Shown: one piece after another, positions 1 to 10,589 of the stretch
Layout: each line of letters begins with the position of its first letter
How positions within the stretch are numbered: the first letter of the stretch is position 1
NCBI GenBank assembly: GCA_003008705.1
Contig: PDUO01000018.1
Span: forward strand, 398,630-462,629
DNA length: 64,000 bases
Reading direction: 5' to 3'
DNA from: Pezicula radicicola
Taxonomy: Eukaryota > Ascomycota > Leotiomycetes > Helotiales > Dermateaceae
The notes under the pieces: model-generated
The model's database searches: none
Told to the model about the DNA's origin: nothing
The model's input: the letters and a program-made list of their open reading frames with translations, nothing else
Made by a program: the position numbers and the translations under genes

Positions 1-1071
1 GACATACCACAGAGTGCACCCTCCCCAACGTCGCCAACCTCACGCTCCATTCCCCCAAATCTAGCGCCCGTTCGCGACCTCTCCTCATTCCCTCTCGAGC
101 CTCCTCCACCCGACCCAGAACCCCTCGACCACTTGTACGGCAGTTATATCTCTCCTCTGTGCCTCACATCTTTCTTACATCTAATCGCATCCCTACCATC
201 TCCCCGGGGTTCGGATACTCTCTCCTCATCCCATCGCTGTCTAGACGACCCCACTCACCCCTCAGTTGTCGAGCTTGCCTTTTCCCCACCACCGGATCCT
301 ACGTATGTGTCCCTCTCTGAACTTCGCAAACATGAACTTCTCTACCGATTTGAGCGAGAATGGAACGTCGATGTGATTCTGCAACCAGATACTGTGCTTC
401 GGCGCTATCCGCGCTTGGTGGTCTTCGATATGGACTCTACACTCATAGAAGAGGAAGTGATCGATCTTATTGCAGCATCCATTGGTGTTGAGGACCAAGT
501 TTCCGCCATCACTGCGCGAGCCATGAATGGGGAATTAGATTTCTCTGCCTCTTTGCGCGAAAGGGCCAAATTGTTGAAAGGTGTAGATGCGGACGTGTTC
601 ACCAAATTGAGATCCGTGATTACCCCTACACAGGGTGCAAAGGAACTGATTAGAGCCTTGAATCGACTCGGCGTGAAAAGTGCGGTGCTTTCAGGAGGCT
701 TCATACCTCTTACCCAGTGGCTGGCAGATTCCTTGGGAATAAGTTATGCATTTGCAAATACTCTTGCTGTCGACAGTAGCAGCCAGACTCTCACAGGCGA
801 AGTTTTGGGAGACATTGTTAACGCCGAGCGCAAAGCAGCTTTACTATTGGAGATAGCAAAGAAAGAAGGTGCTGATTTGAGCCAAGTTGTAGCTGTGGGT
901 GATGGAGCAAATGATCTATTAATGATGAAAGAAGCCAGTCTGGGCGTCGCTTTCAGGGCTAAGCCTGTTGTTCAAATGGAGGCGGAGGCCCGCTTGAACA
1001 GCGGAAATCTTCTAGACTTGCTATACATCTTCGGTTTTACCGCAGAGGAGATACGGGCTTTAACGAAGTGA
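1..1071 (+). CDS. SER2: Phosphoserine phosphatase (HAD family), 5'-truncated by window edge
   Basis: This enzyme would hydrolyse O-phospho-L-serine to serine, the last step of the phosphorylated serine pathway, in the cytosol. The reading frame is open from base 1 to the TGA at 1069-1071, so the start lies outside the window; 356 codons are visible. HAD motif I is FDMDSTLIEEE (about 425-460), with the nucleophilic Asp and acid/base Asp of DxDxT. Motif II is LSGGF (about 688), and the metal-binding motif is VGDGANDLLMM (about 895-925). The roughly 130 residues before motif I are Ser/Pro-rich and poorly conserved, as in fungal homologues that carry an N-terminal extension. No intron is visible. 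The family call is secure; the exact N-terminus is unknown. Confidence 0.93.
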   Translation, partial: DIPQSAPSPTSPTSRSIPPNLAPVRDLSSFPLEPPPPDPEPLDHLYGSYISPLCLTSFLHLIASLPSPRGSDTLSSSHRCLDDPTHPSVVELAFSPPPDPTYVSLSELRKHELLYRFEREWNVDVILQPDTVLRRYPRLVVFDMDSTLIEEEVIDLIAASIGVEDQVSAITARAMNGELDFSASLRERAKLLKGVDADVFTKLRSVITPTQGAKELIRALNRLGVKSAVLSGGFIPLTQWLADSLGISYAFANTLAVDSSSQTLTGEVLGDIVNAERKAALLLEIAKKEGADLSQVVAVGDGANDLLMMKEASLGVAFRAKPVVQMEAEARLNSGNLLDLLYIFGFTAEEIRALTK

Positions 1072-2037
1072 TGGTCTTCAGAACGCTTGCTAGATTTATT
1101 CCTAGCCGGTGCTGTTGCTAGCGATTGAAAGCAAAGGGTTGCAGAATACTAAGGGAGTTGGTGGGAATGAGTTAGATGCTCGGAGCGTCAGTGTTGTGGG
1201 AATATAGACCATTGCAAAAGGAGAATGTCTAAGGACTTCAATGAAATGCGGAACTCGGTTAAGTCCATTGTTTCTACAAGTCTTAGTAGAATTCGAGGGT
1301 GCATTTCCTCTTGCACGTGGGAGAAAAAGTAGTTCTCACACAATCATATTCCCCAACCGTCCATTAGTTTATCGCTAGGTCCATAGCTTGAAAGATGTAG
1401 TTCATGAACTGCTCAACGCATTATACTATCGACCAGAATGTCCTACAGAGACGAACGTTGTTCTAAGACCCGTAAGGATAGAACAGGAACACAGACACGC
1501 ACAGAACTAGGTTATGTCTTGTAACGATGGCTTGGACTAGTGCGATTGAGTTGTCTCCTTCTTTTCCAGCCACTATATGAGCAGAAGACTTTCTAGAGTG
1601 GGCTAGTTAACTCCTCGTGCAAAACCTGTAGATCTGAACTGAAATGGAGATGTATTGAATCTATAGTCGCATAGGCAGCGTCAATTATCCAGTCCTCATG
1701 TCTGCTCTAAGTGCCTAAATGCACCATCTTCTCCTTTCGTATCTTGCTTCACATGAACTGCTGCACATTAATGGGGCTGTGGCTATTCCCGGGAGACCCC
1801 CGACGCCCGACCATTCGGTATCCAATATGATGCTTCAAAAAAAGGTCATATCATGAGATTGTGCATTCATTTTTGTTGGAGCATATGGCAAAGTGTTGGA
1901 TTGTGGTCAGAAGAGGGGTAGGTCTCCAACTTCACCGAGAAATTGTAAATGCACCGGGCTCCTTCAATTTCCAATTTCTTTTAATCGATTACAATCGATC
2001 ATCTTTTTCACAACAGATCCATTCGGAGACGTGTAAG
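1072..2037. other. Intergenic, no gene recognised
   Basis: This is the 3' flank of the phosphatase and the 5' flank of the methyltransferase-like gene. I see no conserved ORF, RNA gene or repeat. A short ORF in 1861-2127 only overlaps the first methyltransferase exon in another frame. Confidence 0.5.
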
Positions 2038-3880
2038 ATGGCTGAAGAGCAACAACCAACAAATAAGCCTATTGCAGCGGAGGTATACCACTCTAGGGAG
2101 GAACTGTCTCGAGTGAATTCTTTGTGACCCATGGCTGTATTCTAGGATGACACGTACGACGCAGACTCGGCCCTAGGAATTGTGAGCACTATTCATCCAC
2201 AAGAGCCAGCAGCAATGCTTAGACTGATCATGAAATTAGCCCAGCATTGCCAGCTCCACAACAAGCATCACCGACAGTATCTTGAAGTACCGAAAAGAAA
2301 ACGGCAGAACTTATCACGCCTACAAGGAAGGGAGTACGTGTACTCATCTGCTTCTAATTAAAAAAAGATAGAATATTGATTAAGGGTCCTCCACCAGAAT
2401 ATTTCTTCCCAAATGATGACGTAAAAATCCAAGGAAGTCTCGGTTGATGAATTTGCTAATGCTTTTTGATGCACAGAGGGAAAATGATAGGCTTGGTATG
2501 CAAAGATCACTATCCTCGCTATAATTGGTGTGGTTTACTGATGAGCTGAATAGACCTTCAACATCACCTTTGTACCTTGACGTTGAACAATAAGTTATTT
2601 CTCTGTCCGGCTGGCAAGGAAAATAAACTTCATCGTGTACTTGACGTTGTACGTTCCTTATAATATTCACGACTCCCTCTACCGCTTAATTAATACGTAG
2701 ATGGAGAAGAAGACACTGAAAGTAACTAGGGAACTGGTACTGGAATCTGGGCTATTGACTTCGGTGAGTTTTTGCCAAAAAGTGGATGTCAAAGAAGTCG
2801 TTTCTAAATACTAGCACAGCGGATGAACATCCGGAATCGGCGGTATTTGTGGCTCACCTTATACTTTTTGCGATAGAATTCCCCACTAAATATATGTAGG
2901 TTATAGGCATTGATCTTAGTCCTATGTAAGTAACTTCCATTTTAAGTTTTTAACAGTCCGAGAGAGACACAAGCTGATGAAACTAAACTTCTATCTAGTC
3001 AGCCATCATTGTACGTCCCACTCATTCACAAGTTAGATAGAAAACAACACTTACACAGCATAGCATTCCACCAAACTTGACATTTCAAATCGATGATCTA
3101 GAAGAACAGTGGACCTTCACCAACAAGTTTGACTTCATTTACAGCCGCATGATGGTAATCATCCCGCTCACACCAGATCAAAAGAACATCTGAAGCTCAA
3201 ATAACAATCCATCAGATAGGTTCCATTGCAAACTGGCCACGATTCTTCGAGCAAGCTTTTAAGTAAGACCAACCTATATTATCCTCATCATAAAGTTAAC
3301 AAACCCGAAGCTCACTGCAAGTAGAAATCTCAACCCAGGTGGTTTTATCGAACTTCTAGATGATCCACTCCCATTCGGAAATGACGACAATACATGGCCC
3401 GCAAACTCATCTCTGAAACGATGGAGCGAACTAATGGGCGAAGGATGTGAGAATTTCGGACGATCAGCTGATAGCGCAAGACATTATGAAGCACAACTCA
3501 AAGAAGTCGGCTTTATTAATATTAAGAAAGTAGAGTTGAAATGGCCTATCAATAGTTGGCCTAAGGATAAAAAGATGAAGGAACTTGGTCTTTGGACTTA
3601 TGAGAATATCTGTGGTGGGATAGAAGGTCTTACGATTGGTATTTTTACCAGAGGGTTGGGATGGACTTTGCAGGAGACTGAGGCTTTTTGGTTGATGTTA
3701 GGAGGGAGTTTGCGGATACTAGGATTCATTCTTATATTCCTATGTAAGTTCTTTCTTTTCTCGGAACTCTGAAAGTATGGAGTTTGTGGAGTGAGAGGTA
3801 TTAATTCTTGTGTTCATAGATGGGTGGTCTGTGGACAAAAACCGCTAGATGTTAAGAAAGAGGAGGCTTCCGAAGCTTGA
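2038..3880 (+). pseudogene. LaeA-like SAM-dependent methyltransferase, single 1-nt frameshift near the 3' end
   Basis: Fungal LaeA-type class I methyltransferase. Exons that join in phase: 2038-2082, 2146-2181, 2240-2333, 2398-2420, 2477-2495, 2554-2648, 2730-2763, 2820-2842, 2900-2925, 2999-3010, 3064-3154, 3216-3262, 3325-3743, 3820-3880. Family landmarks in order: ENGRTYHAYKEG, FFPNDD, NDRLDLQHH, SAM motif I VLDVGTGTGIWAIDF, IGIDLSPIQPS, IDDLEEQWTF, FDFIYSR, NPGGFIELLDD, GLWTYENI, TRGLGWT. The large exon 3325-3743 is 419 nt where phase needs 420. A run of five T at 3685-3689 breaks the frame, and the expected C-terminal HSYIPI and VVCGQKP are in the +1 frame. All other exons are intact, so this is either a very young pseudogene or an assembly error in the T run. 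Specific substrate unknown; LaeA itself is a nuclear regulator of secondary metabolism, but this relative need not be. Confidence 0.85.
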
Positions 3881-4794
3881 AGATAGATGCCTTCATCTCG
3901 CACATAAGCCTACGAAGTAAAGCTTTTTTGATATCAATACCAGTACCTATTAAGAGACACTATGGCTTAATATGATAGGTATTGAGCACTGTAGACCGCG
4001 TCACCACACGGGACTACTTGTTGGCACTTCCGCATCACGATCTAACCAATCACCTTGTCTACTCATGCTGACATACTCCATCAGCATCAATTTCTATGGT
4101 GAATAAGCCTCTCATCGTACACTCTGTTGAGGCACAGCAATATTACTGTACGCCATAGTTACTGAATACAGTCCTGAAAAAAGAACTCTGTGCTGACAGT
4201 TAGTATGCTGTACTGTTGAATTTAGAGCCGATATGACTAAATGGCAGTATATGTGTATCCAATGAATAGCTTTGGATTTTATTGTTGTCTCCTAGACTTT
4301 GACTGTTGACTATTCCTTCTTTCGTAAAAGATTTATGGCCTATTCTTGTATGCTCACTGTCTCACCGTGTGACGGAGTTTGAGGCTTTAACAACTTAAGG
4401 AAGAGTATTGACTTATAAAATGGCTTCCACTCAGTTGTTAAACTGTTCTCACCATATTTTTCTTCCTTTCATTGTAAACTCTCTCTGTTAACTTCGCCAT
4501 GTACGTTAATGCTCTACTTCATGTTGTTCATTAAGTCTCTATCATCGAGTCTAATCCAGTGACCAAGATATTGAAATCCTCGGAACTCAAGTGATACACA
4601 AAAACCTTTAACACATCCTCTTGCGCTTTGTTCTTCTGTTTTTATCAATCTAGGATTTTGAGACGCAGCACCTGATGTAGAATCTTTAGAATGATGCAAG
4701 TGGGATTGGACAGACTCTAGCATGGGAACTTCTGGTAAGTAATTCTGGGCTTCAGTGACAGGAGAACTTATAACTAATGTTGAACCTCTCAAAG
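3881..4794. other. Intergenic, no intact gene
   Basis: A minus-strand ORF of 119 codons (4514-4873) lies across this stretch and the hydrolase relic. It has no recognisable domain, and the plus strand carries the homology signal, so I do not call it a gene. The missing N-terminal part of the hydrolase may once have lain here, but I could not read it. Confidence 0.4.
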
Positions 4795-5419
4795 CTGGGA
4801 TGTCTCGGTTGGCCTTTCGAATCATACAATGATAAGTCTCTTCATATAACATATCCAATGCTCTTAGTGACATCTGATTTCGACGCTAGGGAAGTTCTAA
4901 ACCAAAGCTCTACTGACTTATCTCCTCTATATAACCCTGAACTATTTATCTAAATCTAAGCTAACTATACCTCCTATAGTGCACCAACAGAATGGTCCAC
5001 GTTTGCCTGGTCACAATACCCCAACTCCACACTAATAGTTCGACACGGCGAAGACCATACCTCTCTTTCCCGTAAGTCATGCTTCGTAATCTCCCAACTT
5101 CCAACCACACCACCAACCCTCTCCAACCACCAAAACCTAATCTAATTCTAACATCTTCTTCATAAAAGTGACGGATCAGCCAGCAACAATAATGATGAGA
5201 GAATACCTTCGTACAAGTATTCTTCCACAAGCACGTAATAGCACTCTAGCTACTGTTTATGAACCTGGTATGGTTAGAGCTTTAATACCTGATCTGTACA
5301 AGGTTCCGACTGGGGCACTTGCTGGTGATGTTGATAGTGGATCTGAGGGTAATATCACGATTCCTACTGCTTTGCCTTGGGGATCTTTTATTTTGGGAAA
5401 CCGTGATGTTTTTTGGTGA
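4795..5419 (+). pseudogene. C-terminal remnant of a TAP-like (tripeptidyl aminopeptidase-type) alpha/beta hydrolase
   Basis: The plus strand encodes CLGWP (about 4801), then YPMLLVTSDFD (about 4837-4870). After a break comes APTEWSTFAWSQYPNST, then LIVRHGEDHTSL, which carries the His of the catalytic triad as placed in TAP-like C-terminal domains. A clean intron (donor near 5080, acceptor near 5167) joins this to TDQPATIMMREYLRTSILP and an open frame to the stop at 5417-5419. Two in-frame TAA codons (about 4950-4962) separate the halves, no splice pair removes them, and the catalytic Ser region is not found upstream. I read this as a decayed gene whose last exon is still open. Secreted aminopeptidases of this family release peptides from proteins outside the cell. 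Confidence 0.6.
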
Positions 5420-7232
5420 AGGGGAATTTGTATAAGTAGTGGCAGCCGACATAAAAGTTAAAATCTTATGCATTAGGGTTACTTATAAAACCAACATAAA
5501 CTAAGTTTCAAAAGCTCTTGTTGTGACAGTGTACTGTACGAAAGTACCATTACAACAGTAAGCGAGTTTAAAAAGGGGTATCTCGCTTAATCAACTTAAA
5601 CGCCTCACTTTTCCTAAACAACTAAAACCTAACCAAAGTCCCAAAAAAAAAGCAAAGGGAATGAATAGTTTATCTATGTGCAAATTGGCAAAAAAACAAC
5701 CGCACCTATCCCCTCCCGTCAACGAGAACAACTCAAGATAGGGGACCCGAACCACTTGGTGATTTTTAGCTACTTTAAATATGCATGACCCATTTTGGCG
5801 AAGTAATAAAGCATTGGGCATATTGTAAATTCATATTTAAAATATTGGATCTAAATATTTCAATATATGTATACCCCCGTAGTTGAGCTAAAAAAGCTCG
5901 CTTTCTAATCAGTAGAAACTAAAGTGATATACTACCCTACCAATTGCTTTCGCTTCACCTATTAATTTAGTCCCAACTCTGAAAGAGGTCGCTTGTCAGT
6001 AGTAAAAAGGGTGTAAAGAAATATCAAAACTTTATTTAGCATACTATTTTCAGGTATCTAAGGGAGAAAATCTCCTGATAAGACCTCGAAACCCGTTACC
6101 CGCCCATAAGCTGTAATTGACAGGTGGTAACTGCCTTGGAAGCTCTGGTGGGGGCATCATTTGGGTGGCGTTAGGTTGTGAATTCAAGAGGACCTAAGAA
6201 GTCTGGTGAAGGTGGCAAAATCGAAGGAGGTAGGCTAAAAACCGAGGAGCTTTGGAAGAAGTCGTGACGAAATGCAGAGATTTTAGGGAAGCTTTTAAGT
6301 TTGCGTTGCTCATGAATGGAAGATTAGGCTAACGAGGTCATGGAAGTTTTATGACTTTCACCTTGGCTCCTTCACCCAACATTCGTAGGTCATGGTAAAG
6401 AGGTAAGTCGTGGGAATGCGATGTTGTAAGTCGTTAAAGTGTGTGGGGCTAATCTAGTCTGGCGGAAGGAAGCCCACAAGCACTTGCCACAAGCAGCCAC
6501 TCCCAACATAGATCCTCAATAGATGGCAAAAGCCGAATACTAAGGCAACTCCTGCAAGATTCTACCACCGATTCAAATGTAGATAGAGACTGGTGATAAA
6601 GCTAACGTATCTTTTTGATAAGTGGATCCAAGTTAGAAACCAGAATTGTAGAAGGGAAGCAACCATTAGCAGAAGCTTTCTTCTATAAGCAGCAGAAAAC
6701 TTCTAGTAGGCTATCGGAACTCTCTTGATACAAACCATGTTTTTCATGTGTTATATTTTCTGAATTGTTGCAACTTCAACAATATACTACATATAGATAA
6801 ATCGAAGACCTTATTACACCTAATGCTGCTACATTCAAGTATACAACAAACTAGTAGACACTTGTCTAGCTCCTTCAAAGTATCACTTCTAAAACATATG
6901 AATATGCTTGAAAATTGGTCTACAATATGCAACTTTCAGACAAAACGAGAAACGTAAGCAAATTCGAGCCAACAACGAAGCAATTTGTTCAAAGGCAGTT
7001 GCGATTGTTTATGGGATTACTTGATACCTGGTGACATCTAACAGAGAAGCCCTTTCTTCTGCACTCGAGTCTCCTTCAAACACCAAAATCCTCCTAATCA
7101 AACCACACATCCTGTGAATGCTCCAGAATGAGAACCTCAACGCCGTCGCTCAGTGAATTTCGTAAGTTTAAGTTTCATTCGATATCGTCTATACCCAACA
7201 CACGCAAAGCCTACGTTCCCTCTTCGGGGCGC
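5420..7232. other. Gene-poor interval
   Basis: AT-rich and without a recognisable gene. Two mutually antisense short ORFs at 6744-6957 look random. A perfect 4-bp stem with a GAAA loop (GTACGAAAGTAC) lies at 5536-5547; the same 12-mer occurs at 21800-21811. Confidence 0.45.
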
Positions 7233-8215
7233 TCATGTTCCTGGTGGTTTGTAACCGTTCTGGCCATAAGATGGCATTTCCACTGCGGGAGGTGGACTAG
7301 CAGGTACCTCGTGGTACTGGTTGGCGTTATAATGAGTTGCGTTATAGTTAGTCGCACCATAATTGTGCTTCGGGGTGTCATAACCCTGAGCCTGTTGGCC
7401 CATCGGCCCACCAACTTGATTCTTTGCTAATGCTCTCAATTTCCTCAACATGAAGAGTATTGCAGCCAGAGCAGCAACTACTACAACTCCCAAAGCAATA
7501 CCTAGTCCTATCGCAGCACCGTTCGTTCCCTTGGATGATGTTGATGCTGAACTGGTAGCAGTAACCGTCGTTGTGGCAGCGCTACCGTTGGACCCAACTA
7601 ATGTAGCTTTCAGACTGAAGACAGCTGTGGAATTGCTACAACAACTGCTCGTTCTACCATTTCCACAGCAAAATGTTGGATTACCGGAATCACTTCCCCC
7701 ACAAGAATAGACTTGGGAAAAACTATCGTTGGCGCCGAAATCCTGTCGCAGGGAATTAGTTTAATCTGATTCAAAATCTCCCCTTTGGAGTTTTGTAGAA
7801 GGGGATAAATGGATTTACACACATTCTGGTCCATACAGATACCCTTTAGACAATTTGGACTGCTCCATGTTGGATCTGAACAGAAATCCCGCCACCAATT
7901 CCCTCCGTTCAGACACAGTCCTGTTGGGTGACAGGTATCATTTTTGGAATTGGCTCCTATGCTACAGCACATCGATCCTTCACCCTGAGCAGCAAGGACG
8001 GCATTGCATGGAACGATATCTGCAGCCACAGTGTAGCCGTGTACCGTAAAACATTGCGAAGGCGTGTATGTAGCTCTCGGCTCAAGAATAGCGAGAGAAT
8101 CAGATGCTAATTGAAGAGACATTGTGACTATTATTGTTGACAAAAAAAGACGTTTGCGCAACAAAAAGAGAGCAGGGTATAGTGATTCATAAATGAAAGA
8201 GGTTGAAAACACCAT
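7233..8215 (-). CDS. Secreted-type Cys-rich protein with one C-terminal membrane segment
   Basis: Two exons, 7823-8215 and 7233-7742, joined by an intron with GTGTGT donor and CAG acceptor; 300 residues. The N-terminus has a hydrophobic stretch (RLFLSTIIVTMSLQLASDSLA) that can serve as signal peptide or anchor; Met32 is an alternative start. The extracellular part has paired Cys motifs (GSMCCS, GLCLNGGNWW, CSDPTW, CLKGIC, then TFCCGNGRTSSCCSN). This pattern is common in uncharacterised Pezizomycotina surface proteins. A Thr/Ser stalk is followed by a membrane helix (GLGIALGVVVVAALAAILFM) and a cytoplasmic tail rich in Asn, Tyr, Gln and Pro. Function unknown; a cell-surface role is inferred from topology. 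Confidence 0.78.
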
Positions 8216-8391
8216 TTATTTTTGCTTTGCGCGCAGCGCCATTAAATTCATGATATTATGGAGTGGCTTAGGCGGTTTCTTACTTCTTTGACATAAATAT
8301 ACAGTATCTCGGCGTCATATGAACTGACATCCTTACTGAATAAGGACTGCCGTTGAGGCATTGGAACATTTTTAGCTACCGCTCGTTCGTA

Positions 8392-8682
8392 TCAGCCACC
8401 AATTACCTTAATCATGGCCCACCAATAAGAAACGTTGAGGCTATGATTCGTTTGTGGGATTTCAAGCGACCATGCAGCATGGCCAATGATATTATTTCCC
8501 GATGCTGTTAATTGCGTGACATTTGAAAGGTACAAGGCAGATTCTGGGATAGAACCCGTTTCGGAGCCAATGTTTCCCGACACTGCAGAGAACTTACAAG
8601 CACATGGGACGGCATCTCTACTTTCCATACCATTAATAGAATGTTTTTCCTTTTTGCTGCAAGGGAGCTGAACTAGCCACAC
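8392..8682 (-). CDS. Hypothetical small ORF
   Basis: 96 codons with no family recognised. The C-terminal half reads like protein (SNVTQLTASGNNIIGHAAW, then a Trp-Trp end). A GTATGG...TCTGCAG segment inside it could be a 49-nt intron, so the true exon structure may differ. It could be the last exon of a small secreted protein whose first exon I could not find. Confidence 0.25.
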   Translation of the reverse strand: MWLVQLPCSKKEKHSINGMESRDAVPCACKFSAVSGNIGSETGSIPESALYLSNVTQLTASGNNIIGHAAWSLEIPQTNHSLNVSYWWAMIKVIGG

Positions 8683-10589
8683 GATCCCAAGAATGGGATG
8701 TTTCGAGCTAACTTGCTACCCACCCTCCTAAATGAAAGTTAATTCCTTTGCACGACTAGGGTAATAGCGGTGACAAATAAGAGCCCCCAAGCCCTAGAAG
8801 CCTTCCTAAACCTCTATCGGTCCTTTTGCAATTTACAACAGTCCAAAGTTTAGCCAGTACAACGAAGCAGACAAGGGTTTCTAACAACTTAGCTGGGGCT
8901 CGTCCTTCATATAGTAATCCGGAAGCGAGCTAGGTTACAATATTAAAGTTCATTTAGGTGCGGGGGCAAGGAGGGGAATAGCACTCACTGCACAGTAAGG
9001 TAGATTCATTCGAAATTTGCTCAAGGTAAATACAAGCCTCCTACTGTATCTCAGCAGTAACTAGCTAACCCACACGCCCCAGCCTTTATGTTTAGTCTGA
9101 GCGCCATCTCTCCCGTCGCTAAAGGAGGTTCTAGGCGAGAGGCGAGCTCTTGGATTCACTAATAGAACACTAACCATTGCGAAGAAGCTGACACAAGTAA
9201 AGACCAAATGATGTTGTTGTATTCTTTTGCTTTGTCTTCCTTTTTTTTAGAGTTCATGAAATATTTGATGAAAGACACGGGTCCTTAGCGTATGCACTTG
9301 TCAAGAACCTGGTCAATCTCGGTTATGATGGACGGCATTTGGTTTTAATGACACACAGAAGTAACGACACGTAGAGTTTACAACACACGTAATTGATACA
9401 TGAATTTGACGACATATGAACTTGATGACATATAAACTCGCAACAATGAATTGCACCAACTCTACAATCAAAACAAAGACAAATGCCATGGCATAATATG
9501 ATAAGTAACCCATTTGCTCAAGGTATTCAAAAGCCAGACTCTCAGTCACAAGACTCGAAATCCTCCGGAGCTCTACCATCACCCAACCATACTCCACGCC
9601 CAAGAAACAAACCCTCCCTATTACAACTCGACAAGCAGCCCAGAAACCACCCACCTCCTCCCCCAAAACCAACCAGCAAAACCCCTCTCTCCAAAAGGAA
9701 CTTATCACCAATGCGACTATATAGTATCTATACCTCAGACCTATCCAAGAACAAGTCAGCGCAAATAAAATACAACGATCCCAGGTTTCGAAACAAACAT
9801 CTCCAAAGTTATTTTATTTAACAATTTGATGCCCTTTAACGAGTAGTACAGTATGTAGAGTCGAACCATAACTAGGTTAGACCTAGTAAAATAAGGTACA
9901 GTACGTTTGATGTAGATTGACTATAACCAATTAGTGGTAATGTTCCGGTAAAAGAAGAGAAAGCTCCAGCTAGATCCTCTATGAAAGTCTAGAGAATGTC
10001 AATTCTAAAGTAACCTACAGGCTCTTCATTTTGACAAGCTCTGGATGAATTAAAGCCTGAACTGAAATACGCTTCGATGTCAGGAGAGCTAAACGGCAAA
10101 TTAAAAACGCTTCATATTCAAAGCCTATAGCGGAGTCAAACTATAGAGTAAACAACTAAAGAGAATCATCTCAAATTGCATTACATGTAAAGAAAGGTTT
10201 GAAGAAGTTTGGCTTTGAAGATTAATTCCGAAATTAGAGGTTGGTGATTTACAAGCTCTTATAGTCTCAGAAGATGGGTGTGCGAAACGGTTGTGTCCGT
10301 GGAGACAGAATTCTTAACATAGGGCTTATGATCGAGAAAATCCAGAGTCTTGGGACGAAGCTTTGGATTAGTTCTCGCTAAGGTCATTTCTAACAAATAG
10401 ACTACTGGCTTTTTCTTGTGTTCTAGGGAGGCGTCTACACGGCACCTGTCAAAACTCCTTGTATACTGTACTAAGATTTATTCGTTATTCGTAGATTCGT
10501 TGTACCTTTAATAGTACGAGTCTAGATTTCCGCTCGCCAATACCAGATAATTAAAAGACAACTTTTCCTTCTATACTCAATAAAACAAT
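8683..10589. other. Intergenic, one doubtful ORF
   Basis: A plus-strand ORF at 9483-9821 (112 codons, ATG start, Pro/Ser/Lys-rich) sits in an A+C-rich stretch and has no recognised domain; I leave it uncalled. Around 9395-9445 there is a short imperfect direct repeat, GACATATGAACTT / GACATATAAACTC. Otherwise nothing is seen. Confidence 0.35.

Noticed and set aside
2554..2730. Apparent stops and frameshift in the first LaeA-like gene around motif I
   Set aside because: Two in-phase introns (2496-2553 and 2649-2729) remove them cleanly; only the later T-run lesion remains.
4514..4873. 119-codon minus-strand ORF with ATG
   Set aside because: The plus strand of its upstream part encodes recognisable hydrolase motifs (CLGWP, PMLLVTSDFD), so the minus frame is most likely a shadow.
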